From positions 1 to 8,726 of the forward strand of contig CAMDSS010000067.1 in assembly GCA_945907085.1 (NCBI GenBank): a DNA stretch of 8,726 bases. Reading direction: 5' to 3'. The DNA is from Cyanobium sp. NIES-981 (GTDB taxonomy: Bacteria; Cyanobacteriota; Cyanobacteriia; PCC-6307; Cyanobiaceae). The notes beneath the pieces were generated by a model. It was not told where the DNA came from. It made no database searches and was given only the letters and a program-made list of their open reading frames with translations. The translations under genes and the position numbers were made by a program. Shown piece by piece: positions 1-6,694 of this stretch; position 1 is the first letter of the stretch; the number at the start of each line of letters is the position of its first letter.

Positions 1-56
1 CCGCCGCCCCACACAACGACAGAGCAGTGGTCCAGCCGGGTGGAAGCCGATGCCAT
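1..56 (-). CDS. N-terminus of probable FAD-dependent oxidoreductase (partial)
   Basis: Reading leftward from an ATG at 56-54 there is an open frame of 18 codons, MASASTRLDHCSVVVWGG, running off the window edge with a next codon starting GG (so G). A run of hydrophobic residues followed by W-G-G-G is how the first beta strand and glycine-rich loop of a dinucleotide-binding fold begins. From memory, FAD-dependent oxidoreductases of cyanobacteria often start with a VWGGGTGG-type motif at this position. The gene would be divergent from metG. Only 56 bases are visible, so the family is inferred from the short glycine motif. The alternative is a chance open frame. Confidence 0.42.
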   Translation of the reverse strand, partial: MASASTRLDHCSVVVWGG

Positions 57-159
57 GGGCTTGAGCGGATTCCCCAAGATTGCCAGGCGGGGCGTCGGTA
101 AGATCCAATTTCGGCGCAGGGCCGCTCCGGCGGCGCAGCGAGCCCTCTATCCCCGCCGC

Positions 160-1728
160 ATGTCTTTCACGCTCACCACACCGCTCTATTACGTCAACGA
201 CAGGGCCCATCTGGGCAGTGCATACACAACCCTGGCCTGTGATGCCATCGCCCGTTACCAGCGGCTCAAGGGTGAACAGGTTGTCTTCATCACTGGGTGT
301 GATGAACACGGTCAAAAGATCCAGCGCACGGCCGAAGCCCAAGGGCTCAGCCCCCAGGCCCATTGCGATGCGGTGAGTGAGGGTTATCGCCAGCTATGGA
401 ACCAGTGGCAGATCAGCAATGATCGCTTTGTGCGCACAACCGATCCCCGCCATCGGGAGATCGTGCAGCAGTTTTTCAAGCGGGTCGAAGCCAATGGCGA
501 TGTGGTGGAAGGTCGCCAACAGGGTTGGTATTGCGTGGCCTGCGAGGAATTCAAAGACGACCCCGCGGAGGCCAGCGCCCCCCACTGCGCCATTCACCAA
601 AAACCACTGGAGTGGAGGGATGAGCTGAATTTGTTCTTCCGGCTATCCCGCTATCAGCAGCAGATCGAAGCGTTGATTGCCAAGCCAGGTTTTATTGCAC
701 CGAGTAGCCGCAAAAAAGAAGTTGAAAACTTCGTCGCCCAAGGCCTCAGGGATTTCTCCATCTCCCGGGTTGACCTGCCTTGGGGCATTCCCGTGCCTGG
801 CCACCCGGGCCATACCTTTTATGTGTGGTTCGATGCCCTCCTGGGTTACCTCACGGCCCTTCTGGATCAAAACGAAGAGCCGGATTTGGCCCTGGTTAAT
901 GCCAGGGGCTGGCCAGCCCAACTTCACGTGATCGGCAAGGACATCCTCCGCTTCCATGCCGTCTATTGGCCCGCCATGTTGCTCTCCGCGGGACTGCCTC
1001 TGCCGGAACGGGTATTTGGCCACGGCTTCTTGACCCGAGAAGGACAAAAGATGGGCAAATCCTTGGGCAATGTGCTCGATCCAGAAAGCTTGCTTGAACA
1101 CTGCGGTCGGGATGCGGTGCGCTGGTACTTGCTTCGGGATATCCCCTTTGGTGACGACGGCGACTTCCAACAGCAGCGCTTCAGCGACTTGGTCAACAAC
1201 GACCTGGCCAACACAATTGGCAACCTGCTCAACCGCACATCGTCGATGGCCCGCAGGTGGTTCAACGAAGCTGTGCCGCCCGTTCCAGGGGGTGTGGCCG
1301 CCAGCCACCCCTTAGCTGTTGCGGCCCTCAGGGCGGGCGAGCAATTCACCCGGGCCATGGATCTCCTCGATTTCCGCAGCGCAGCCGAAGCGTGCCTGCA
1401 CTTAGCGATCACAACCAACGGCTATCTCAATGACCAGGCACCCTGGAAGTTGATGAAGCAGGAAGGCAACGAGCTGCAGGTGGGCTCAGATCTCTACGCC
1501 GTGCTCGAGGCCACCCGCTGGGTGGCGGTGTTGCTCGCCCCCCTGGTGCCGGAACTCTCCGATCGCATGCTCCAACAACTGGGCCAAGCGCCATTGGCGA
1601 GTGGCGCATCCCTGGGCGCTCCATCGGCCTGGCTGGCGGCCCAACAGTGGGGGGGACTGCAACCGGGTTTGGCCTTACCCGAGCCCCAACCCGTGATGCA
1701 ACGCCTGGAGCTCGAGGCGCCCCTATGA
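160..1728 (+). CDS. metG: Methionine--tRNA ligase
   Basis: Cytoplasmic class I aminoacyl-tRNA synthetase that charges tRNA-Met with methionine using ATP. The 522-residue protein opens with TTPLYYVND and carries the HIGH-type motif HLGS at residues 17-20. A single zinc knot follows, with C125-x2-C128 and C143-x2-H146. The family sequence YVWFDALLGYLTAL comes later, and the KMSKS-type loop reads KMGKS at 297-301. The helical anticodon-binding region fills the C-terminal third. The C-terminal EMAP-II-like tRNA-binding domain seen in longer MetG proteins is absent, as in other roughly 510-530 residue bacterial forms. The frame stays open upstream to an ATG at 40, but I chose 160 because the family homology begins there and the extra 40 residues are basic and unremarkable. 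No Shine-Dalgarno motif is visible. The TGA stop overlaps the lptC start by 4 bases, so the two are probably co-transcribed and translationally coupled. Confidence 0.96.
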   Translation: MSFTLTTPLYYVNDRAHLGSAYTTLACDAIARYQRLKGEQVVFITGCDEHGQKIQRTAEAQGLSPQAHCDAVSEGYRQLWNQWQISNDRFVRTTDPRHREIVQQFFKRVEANGDVVEGRQQGWYCVACEEFKDDPAEASAPHCAIHQKPLEWRDELNLFFRLSRYQQQIEALIAKPGFIAPSSRKKEVENFVAQGLRDFSISRVDLPWGIPVPGHPGHTFYVWFDALLGYLTALLDQNEEPDLALVNARGWPAQLHVIGKDILRFHAVYWPAMLLSAGLPLPERVFGHGFLTREGQKMGKSLGNVLDPESLLEHCGRDAVRWYLLRDIPFGDDGDFQQQRFSDLVNNDLANTIGNLLNRTSSMARRWFNEAVPPVPGGVAASHPLAVAALRAGEQFTRAMDLLDFRSAAEACLHLAITTNGYLNDQAPWKLMKQEGNELQVGSDLYAVLEATRWVAVLLAPLVPELSDRMLQQLGQAPLASGASLGAPSAWLAAQQWGGLQPGLALPEPQPVMQRLELEAPL

Positions 1729-2900
1729 ACCGGCGCACGCCAACGCTCGGTTCCTTGACCCTTGGGGCCATGGCCTTGTCAGGCCTGTTGGTTGGCTGCC
1801 AAGGCCAAAAGAACCCGGAGCCGGCGGCCCAACCCTTTGTCTTCCGTTCCCTCAACCTGAAACAGCACAATTTGCTGGGCCAGCCCAGCTGGACCCTCAC
1901 CAGCCCTGAAGCCCGCTATGACCTCGGCCGCCGGGTTGCCCAGGCAAGCAATTTGAAGGGAACGCTGTTCTCCAATGGCACTCCCCGCTATCGACTCTCA
2001 GCCACCAGTGCCACTGTTCTCAATGATGGTGAGTTGATCCAGCTCGAAGGTGACCTGGTCATCCAACGCCTCGGTGCCCAACCCCTGGTGATCAAAGCGA
2101 AACGGGCCCGCTGGTACCCAGCCCAGAACCTCATGGTTCTCGATCGCCGTCCAGTAGCCACCCAAGACAAACTCCAAATCGCCTCGGATCAAGCACGGTT
2201 TTTGATCGATCAAGACAAACTCGAGCTCCGGGACCATCCCCTGCTGACGCGCTATGGCGATGGCGCCATTCGGGTCAACGTTCGTAGCGTCGATTGGTTT
2301 ACAAAGACTGGTGATCTCGTCGCTGCAGGCCCAGTGCGGGGGCTGCGAAACCTGCCCAACAAGCAGCAGCAAGTTCTCACCTCGCCAGCCTTGAAGGGCA
2401 ACACGCTCACCCAGATCCTCACCCTGGCAGCACCAGTCAGGCTTGTCGATATCAGCCGTGGGGCCGTCTTCAATGCCAAAGACACGCAAGTGGATGTGCG
2501 TCAGCAAATCATCCAAAGTGACCAACCCTTTGACGGCATCCTGAAGCAATCAACGGTCCACGGGGTTGGCTTCCAACTCTTCTATGCCAGCCAATTGGCT
2601 GTTGTATCAAGCCAATGCGAACTGGAGCAACCAACGGATTCCCTGACGGCAAACCGTTGCCAATGGAATTGGCAGAGCGACCAGGTGAAGGCCATTGGCA
2701 ACGTGGTGCTGAAGCGCCAAGCCAACAACCAGACAACTAAATCCGATCGCATCGATGGTCGACTCGGCAGCCAGGGTCTGGTGGTGTTTACCAGCCCCGG
2801 CAGCCGGGTGAACACCCAGATGACCTTGAAGCAGCAGTCTCCTAGGGCGAAATCGAAGGAGCCTCGCTCCGGGTCGGCAGCCGCTCCAATCCAGCTCTGA
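1725..2900 (+). CDS. lptC: LptC-like lipopolysaccharide transport lipoprotein
   Basis: Predicted periplasmic component of the Lpt machine, which carries lipopolysaccharide from the inner-membrane ABC transporter to the outer membrane. The 391-residue product starts with a short basic n-region and hydrophobic core ending in a lipobox, L22-V-G-C25, so it is probably lipid-anchored. The rest is beta-rich. A motif of about 22 residues (small/charged residues, aromatic, then D-x-L-x-x-x-G/P-x-V) can be followed roughly seven times, near 91, 123, 152, 184, 249, 307 and 338. This fits the stacked strands of the LptA/LptC (OstA-like) jelly roll. E. coli LptC is only about 190 residues, so this is the long form. 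The ATG at 1725 overlaps the metG stop (ATGA), and the upstream open frame from 1647 lies inside metG and is rejected. The low-complexity C-terminal tail (about 372-391) overlaps the convergent gene by 59 bases. Confidence 0.85.
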   Translation: MNRRTPTLGSLTLGAMALSGLLVGCQGQKNPEPAAQPFVFRSLNLKQHNLLGQPSWTLTSPEARYDLGRRVAQASNLKGTLFSNGTPRYRLSATSATVLNDGELIQLEGDLVIQRLGAQPLVIKAKRARWYPAQNLMVLDRRPVATQDKLQIASDQARFLIDQDKLELRDHPLLTRYGDGAIRVNVRSVDWFTKTGDLVAAGPVRGLRNLPNKQQQVLTSPALKGNTLTQILTLAAPVRLVDISRGAVFNAKDTQVDVRQQIIQSDQPFDGILKQSTVHGVGFQLFYASQLAVVSSQCELEQPTDSLTANRCQWNWQSDQVKAIGNVVLKRQANNQTTKSDRIDGRLGSQGLVVFTSPGSRVNTQMTLKQQSPRAKSKEPRSGSAAAPIQL

Positions 2901-3501
2901 GCTTGGCGGCCCAACCCTCCGCCCAGGTCAAATCGCTACGGCTAAAGCACCGGGCCGACCAGCCCCCCAGCAACACCAGGCCGTCTTCGCCCAGGGGTTG
3001 AACCAGCACCGAAGGCAATCCGGGCAACAGCGCCTCAAATTCCTGGCGGCCGGGATAGAGCTTGAGATCCACCAGGGAGATGGCGGATTGCTTCTCGAGG
3101 GCCCTCTGACAGATGGCCCCGGGGGCAAAGGCTGATGGGGCAAGCAAGCCACGGCGCAAAAGCGGCTGACCCCGCCAGATCACGAGCACCACGGCTGCAG
3201 GACTGGCGGTGAGCAGCATGTGACTTCCCCATGCCAATTCTTCGGCCAAGGCCTCGGGCAGGTCCGGGCTAAGAACCAGGCCCTGCTCGCCAGGGAGTTC
3301 TGAGCGAATCGAGGCCTCGGGCAGGGCCCGTGTCCAGAGCACGCCCACCAGCATCAGGCCCACGGCTAGCAAGCTCGCGAGCACCGCGGCCCGCTCCAGG
3401 GGCGGATTCACCTCAGGAGCCAGGCCTTGGTTGGCCACAACCAGCGCCAGGGCGACCAGGCCCAGACCGATACAGAGCCTCGCGGGCGTTGGGATCGTCA
3501 T
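2842..3501 (-). CDS. CCB2/CCB4-like cofactor assembly of complex C protein
   Basis: Probable membrane factor for attaching the atypical heme c (heme ci/cn) to cytochrome b6. In chloroplasts CCB2 and CCB4 do this in system IV, and cyanobacterial homologues are annotated 'cofactor assembly of complex C subunit B'. The 219-residue protein has two N-terminal hydrophobic segments (about 9-25 and 36-57). A soluble domain follows, containing WGSHMLLTASPAA (91-103), LKLYPGRQEFEALLPGLPS (146-164) and LLGGWSARCFSRSD (177-190), which I recognise as typical of the cyanobacterial family. I chose the ATG at 3501. The frame is open to 3555, but the extra 18 residues do not resemble the family and 3501 places the first membrane helix close to the start. 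It is divergent from psb32 and overlaps the 3' end of lptC tail-to-tail. The family call rests on recall of homologues, not a search. Confidence 0.8.
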   Translation of the reverse strand: MTIPTPARLCIGLGLVALALVVANQGLAPEVNPPLERAAVLASLLAVGLMLVGVLWTRALPEASIRSELPGEQGLVLSPDLPEALAEELAWGSHMLLTASPAAVVLVIWRGQPLLRRGLLAPSAFAPGAICQRALEKQSAISLVDLKLYPGRQEFEALLPGLPSVLVQPLGEDGLVLLGGWSARCFSRSDLTWAEGWAAKLRAGLERLPTRSEAPSISP

Positions 3502-3620
3502 CGACTCAGAGCAGGCAGAGGGCCAAGAGGAGACAGGGGTCCCAATAGGCGGCAAACTAGGGCCACGGTCGGCCTATCCCCTTGCAGTTGCTTCCATCTC
3601 CCCATTGGCTGGTTAAGTCG

Positions 3621-4292
3621 ATGCTCCGGCCTTGGCTCTGTCGCATCGTTGCTGTTGTGGTGTTGTGCCTTGGCCTGCTTTGGCCCAGCGCAGGATGGGC
3701 CCTATCGGCGAGCAGCCTCCCCACCGCACCGCCCGCTGAACGGGTGGTTGACGAGGCCGGCGTGCTCAGCCGTGCTGCCATTGGCGAACTCACGGCCCAA
3801 CTCAACGCCTTTGAACCAGACCATATCGATGCCCACTTGATCACGGTCAAGCGGCTTGATTACGGCCTCACCCTGCCAGGACTGGCCCAGGACATTTTGG
3901 CGAGCTGGCTCGGATCCGGCGCCGAAAACAACCAACTCCTGTTTCTGCTCGATAGCCAGACCAATTCCGCGGCTGTTGCTGTCTCCTCAGGACTGGAAGC
4001 AGAGCTGAATAGCGAATTGCTGAAGAGCACGGCACGGACAACCATGGCCCAGCCCCTTCGCGATGGTGCCCGCTATCGCCAGGCAAGCCTCGATGGCATG
4101 ACCCGGCTGCAAACCGTGCTCCAGGGCGGTGAGGATCCGGGCGAGCCGGAGATCGCCGAAGTGGTGACGCTGGCCACCAATGTGCCAACCCAGGAGGAAA
4201 CCTCCGAAAGCAACGCCTTTACCTGGGTTGTGGTGTTGTTGGTGGTTGGTACTGTCGTTCCGATGCTCACTTGGTGGGTTTTCTCACGCTGA
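3621..4292 (+). CDS. psb32: Psb32/TLP18.3-like photosystem II repair protein (TPM domain)
   Basis: Membrane-anchored TPM-domain protein. The cyanobacterial Psb32 and plant TLP18.3 proteins help photosystem II repair on the lumenal side of the thylakoid. The 223-residue product has an N-terminal signal-like hydrophobic segment (about 9-27), then the TPM start signature ERVVDEAGVLS (40-50), the core LLFLLDSQTNSAAVAVSSG (106-124), the family block TMAQPLRDGARYRQASLD (141-158), and one C-terminal transmembrane helix (about 201-221) ending in a short basic tail. This order of signal peptide, TPM domain and tail anchor is that of Psb32. I chose the ATG at 3621 because the longer frame would need a TTG at 3582. 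No Shine-Dalgarno motif is visible. It lies 6 bases upstream of pxcA, so the two are probably one transcription unit. The distant YgcG family has the same TPM domain but usually a different tail. Confidence 0.87.
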   Translation: MLRPWLCRIVAVVVLCLGLLWPSAGWALSASSLPTAPPAERVVDEAGVLSRAAIGELTAQLNAFEPDHIDAHLITVKRLDYGLTLPGLAQDILASWLGSGAENNQLLFLLDSQTNSAAVAVSSGLEAELNSELLKSTARTTMAQPLRDGARYRQASLDGMTRLQTVLQGGEDPGEPEIAEVVTLATNVPTQEETSESNAFTWVVVLLVVGTVVPMLTWWVFSR

Positions 4293-4298
4293 AACCCG

Positions 4299-5444
4299 AT
4301 GGCTCTCACCGATTGGACAGGTGCTTTTGGTCGCGCCCAGCAGCGTGACCTCAGCCACGACATTGAGCGCGGTTACGAATCAGCCCTGCTGATCCAAAGC
4401 ATCGAGCTTGAGCATTACAACGACAGACCCGTTCGTGCCGAGCTGACCCTGAGCATCCCCAAGGCTGCCCAGGCCCAAGTGCTGCGTCGTTTTCGCTCCG
4501 CCCTGGAGATCTGCCGCAGCTCCATCGAAGCGCTTGAGCCCCATCGCAAAGAAATCGCTGGCCAGGAGTTGCGCCAGCTCCAGCTGATCGAAGCGGTGGT
4601 CAGTCGCTATGACAACCAGCGACGCCCCCTGCCCACCATCAGCCGCAACCCAGAAGTGCTGCCGCGCAGCCTGATTGGGGTAATGGACCAGGTCAGGCGC
4701 CAACTCGACCCCGAGGCCGAGGCCAGTGTGGTGGCCGGGTTTCGCCGCCGACGGGACTCCACCTTGGTGTCGCTGAGGATCCTGCTGCTATTGATTCTGG
4801 TTCCAGTCTTAATTCAGCAAGTCAGCCGCACCTACGTGGTCTCCCCCCTGGTGGATCGCTTTGCCGGTGATGCCACGATCCTCAATTACCCCAAGCCCCA
4901 TCTGGAGCAGAAGGCCGTGCGGCAATTGCGCGACTTCCAGGGGCAAATCGAATTTGAGGCCCTCCTCAATGGCAACCCCTTGCCAAGCCGGGAGGAAATC
5001 CAGGCTGAATTGAGCAAAAAAGCTTTGGAGCTCCAGGCAGAAACAGCCCAGGAAAGTACCCATGCCATCAAAAATGTTCTTGCCGACCTCAGCGGGCTGA
5101 TCGGTTTTGCGATCGTTTGCATCCTGGGACAACGGGATATTCAGGTTCTGAGGGGCTTTATTGACGAACTTGTGTATGGCCTAAGCGACAGCGCCAAGGC
5201 CTTTGCCATCATTCTTTTTACCGACATCTTTGTGGGATTCCACAGCCCAGAAGGCTGGACAGTGCTGCTTGATGGTGTCGCGAATCACTTGGGGCTCCCA
5301 GCGGAGGAGAACTTCATCTTGCTGTTCATTGCCACCTTCCCTGTGGTCTTGGCAACGATCTTCAAGTACTGGATCTTCCGCTACCTCAACCGGGTGTCGC
5401 CGTCCTCCGTCGCAACCCTGAGGAACATGAATGGTGGGGGCTAA
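4299..5444 (+). CDS. pxcA: Proton extrusion protein PxcA (CemA family)
   Basis: Polytopic membrane protein needed for light-driven, sodium-dependent proton release in cyanobacteria; the plastid homologue is CemA (ycf10). The 381-residue protein has a soluble N-terminal region (1-150) rich in charged helices, a first membrane segment at about 157-174, and the family signature YVVSPLVDRF (179-188). A hydrophilic helical loop of roughly 70-80 residues follows, then three more membrane segments at about 263-277, 298-313 and 337-361, and a short basic C-terminus. FIDELVYGLSDSAKAF (287-302) and the closing KYWIFRYLNR are also typical of PxcA/CemA. The ATG at 4299 lies 6 bases after the psb32 stop, with no Shine-Dalgarno motif between, which suggests translational coupling. 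Together with psb32 and the divergent ccb-like gene it forms a small photosynthesis-accessory group. Confidence 0.92.
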   Translation: MALTDWTGAFGRAQQRDLSHDIERGYESALLIQSIELEHYNDRPVRAELTLSIPKAAQAQVLRRFRSALEICRSSIEALEPHRKEIAGQELRQLQLIEAVVSRYDNQRRPLPTISRNPEVLPRSLIGVMDQVRRQLDPEAEASVVAGFRRRRDSTLVSLRILLLLILVPVLIQQVSRTYVVSPLVDRFAGDATILNYPKPHLEQKAVRQLRDFQGQIEFEALLNGNPLPSREEIQAELSKKALELQAETAQESTHAIKNVLADLSGLIGFAIVCILGQRDIQVLRGFIDELVYGLSDSAKAFAIILFTDIFVGFHSPEGWTVLLDGVANHLGLPAEENFILLFIATFPVVLATIFKYWIFRYLNRVSPSSVATLRNMNGGG

Positions 5445-5523
5445 AACCTGCTTGGTAGCGGCCTGCTTTTTTGACGGTGCAATCGACTTTCAAGCGTTTG
5501 TGATGGCCCCCCAACCATCCTGA

Positions 5524-6063
5524 ATGGGACACGCGATCACCGTCGTTACCGGTCCAGCCCGTAGCGGCAAGAGCCGATGGGCCGAGCACCTGGCCCAAGC
5601 CAGCGGATTGGAGGTCACCTATGTGGCCACGGGTGGTAGCGGCGTTGACGATCCCCAATGGCAGGCCCGCCTTGCCCTCCATCGACAACGCAGGCCACCG
5701 GCATGGGGATGCCAGGAAGTGGGCTTTGAACTAGCCGGCTCCCTTTCCACGATTGGGACCCAATCCCTCGCCCTGGTTGATTCCCTCGGCAGCTGGGTTG
5801 CCCATGGCCTTGAGCTCAATGGGGTGACTTGGGACCAGCACTGTCAACGGCTGCTTAGGACGATGGAGAGCTGTCAAGGCACCGTCATCGTGGTGAGTGA
5901 GCAGACAGGCTGGGGGGTCGTGCCCCCCACGGCCATTGGCGGCCTCTTCCGCGATCGGCTCGGGGAGTTGGAGCAACAGGTCATGGCGATTGCCACCACC
6001 GGCTGGCTGGTGGTGGCGGGCCGGGCCATTGATTTGCTGTCCAACAGCGTGGCCATTCCCTAA
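5524..6063 (+). CDS. cobU: Bifunctional adenosylcobinamide kinase / adenosylcobinamide-phosphate guanylyltransferase
   Basis: Cytosolic enzyme of the nucleotide-loop branch of cobalamin (or pseudocobalamin) synthesis. It phosphorylates adenosylcobinamide and then transfers GMP from GTP via an enzyme-bound intermediate. The 179-residue length is standard. The P-loop GPARSGKS spans 10-17. The motif H53-RQRRP contains the histidine aligned with the guanylylated residue of the family. LALVDSLGSWV (82-92) is the Walker B-like strand, and VSEQTGWGVVPP (124-135) plus FRDRLGELEQ (142-151) match the C-terminal conserved region. The ATG at 5524 is fixed by an in-frame TGA immediately before it. No Shine-Dalgarno motif or cobalamin riboswitch is visible in the 79 bases after pxcA. 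The last three codons and the stop lie in an 18-bp tandem repeat that continues to the trmL start in the same frame. Confidence 0.93.
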   Translation: MGHAITVVTGPARSGKSRWAEHLAQASGLEVTYVATGGSGVDDPQWQARLALHRQRRPPAWGCQEVGFELAGSLSTIGTQSLALVDSLGSWVAHGLELNGVTWDQHCQRLLRTMESCQGTVIVVSEQTGWGVVPPTAIGGLFRDRLGELEQQVMAIATTGWLVVAGRAIDLLSNSVAIP

Positions 6064-6105
6064 AGAGCAGCCATTCCCGAAAGAACAGCCATTCCCCGGA
6101 GCCCA
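6052..6105 (+). repeat. Three-unit 18-bp tandem repeat across the cobU stop codon
   Basis: Three consecutive 18-base units start at 6052, 6070 and 6088. Each begins GCCATTCCC; the second halves are TAAAGAGCA, GAAAGAACA and CGGAGCCCA. Units 1 and 2 match at 16 of 18 positions, units 2 and 3 at 13 of 18. The units are in register with the cobU codons (Ala-Ile-Pro then the TAA stop in unit 1). Unit 2 has GAA where unit 1 has the stop. Unit 3 supplies the GGAG at 6098-6101 that serves trmL. It probably arose by replication slippage. Confidence 0.9.
6098..6101 (+). promoter_or_regulatory. Shine-Dalgarno site of trmL
   Basis: GGAG ends 7 bases before the trmL ATG at 6109, a normal spacing. It is notable because most other starts in this window lack a recognisable ribosome binding site. 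It lies in the third, most divergent unit of the tandem repeat. Confidence 0.65.
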
Positions 6106-6108
6106 ACC

Positions 6109-6606
6109 ATGCCCCAGGTCATCCTCTACCAACCTGAAATCCCACCCAACACCGGAAATGTGGCCCGCACCTGCGCCGCTACCGGCACGGAATTGCACCT
6201 GGTAGAACCCCTTGGTTTCTCGATCGACGATCGCCAACTCAAACGGGCCGGTCTCGACTACTGGCCCCTGGTGACCCTCAGCCGCCATGCCGATTGGACG
6301 GCTCTACAGCACGAGCGCGCAGCACGGGGAGGCCGGCTGATTGCCCTCAGCAGCCATGGCGCCATGCCCTACAACGCCTTCCCATTCGAAGCCGACGATT
6401 GGTTGCTCTTTGGCCGCGAAACCGAAGGGCTACCCCCAACGGTTCTGGACCAGGCCCATGCCTGCCTCACCATTCCGATGGTCCGCTCCTCTAGGGCCGT
6501 CCCCCATGGGGTGCGGAGCCTCAACCTCTCGGTCGCCGTGGGGGTTGTCCTGTTTGAGTCCCTGCGGCAATTGAATTTGCTGACAGGGCCTAAACCCCAG
6601 TCCTGA
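6109..6606 (+). CDS. trmL: tRNA (cytidine/uridine-34-2'-O)-methyltransferase TrmL
   Basis: SPOUT-class methyltransferase that adds a 2'-O-methyl group to the wobble nucleotide of tRNA-Leu isoacceptors, using S-adenosylmethionine. The 165-residue protein is the short, catalytic-domain-only form, as is usual for TrmL (formerly YibK). It starts with the signature LYQPEIPPNTGNVARTCAA (6-24), has LLFGRETEGLPP (99-110), and ends in the knotted cofactor site with RSLNLSVAVGVVLFE (136-150). Just before that block it reads IPMVRSSRAVPHGV (122-135), a few residues longer than the IPM-x-RSLNLS form I recall, so a small lineage-specific insertion is possible. The start at 6109 has a good Shine-Dalgarno motif. 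It lies 45 bases after, and in the same frame as, cobU. Confidence 0.93.
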   Translation: MPQVILYQPEIPPNTGNVARTCAATGTELHLVEPLGFSIDDRQLKRAGLDYWPLVTLSRHADWTALQHERAARGGRLIALSSHGAMPYNAFPFEADDWLLFGRETEGLPPTVLDQAHACLTIPMVRSSRAVPHGVRSLNLSVAVGVVLFESLRQLNLLTGPKPQS

Positions 6607-6615
6607 ACAGCATTA

Positions 6616-6634
6616 TTGCCGCAAATTGCGGCAA
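6616..6634. repeat. Inverted repeat just after trmL
   Basis: Perfect 8-base arms TTGCCGCA and TGCGGCAA are separated by AAT. The repeat begins 9 bases after the trmL stop. No T-tract follows, so it is not a standard intrinsic terminator. It could be a weak transcript-end hairpin or an operator for the downstream peptidase gene. The same 8-mer TGCGGCAA also occurs at 6563-6570 in trmL. Confidence 0.7.
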
Positions 6635-6651
6635 ATCGTATTCACCACAAC

Positions 6652-6680
6652 TTGTATTTGGGGGTTCTATCGGTTACTGT
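6652..6680 (+). promoter_or_regulatory. Candidate sigma-70-type promoter of the LysM/M23 gene
   Basis: TTGTAT at 6652-6657 and TACTGT at 6675-6680 are separated by 17 bases. The -35 keeps TTG, and the -10 keeps only the most conserved T, A and final T. A start near 6687 would give a leader of about 50 bases containing the 6695-6721 stem-loop. The match is weak and rests on spacing more than on sequence. Confidence 0.25.
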
Positions 6681-6694
6681 CTGGCGAGTTCAGT

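Noticed and set aside
643..1308. Long minus-strand open frame of 221 codons inside metG
   Set aside because: It lies fully antisense to well-conserved metG, its translation resembles no known family, and long antisense frames are expected in GC-rich coding sequence.
1998..2549. Minus-strand open frame of about 183 codons inside lptC
   Set aside because: It is antisense to lptC, with no signal, motif or start context. It looks like a shadow of codon bias.
3558..3576. Inverted repeat TAGGGCC/GGCCTA in the ccb-psb32 divergent gap
   Set aside because: The arms pair only with a bulge and are GC-rich in a GC-rich region, so there is not enough support for an operator.
5448..5472. Possible terminator after pxcA (six T at 5467-5472)
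   Set aside because: The bases before the T-run do not form a stable stem; I only see a short direct repeat of CCTGCTT.
5445..5523. Possible cobalamin riboswitch upstream of cobU
   Set aside because: The gap is only 79 bases and has none of the conserved B12-box features; it is too short for that element.
5731..6288. Minus-strand open frame of 185 codons across cobU and trmL, with a repeated Gly-Asn-Gly peptide
   Set aside because: The repeat peptide is only the reverse reading of the 18-bp tandem repeat, and both sense genes are clearly real.
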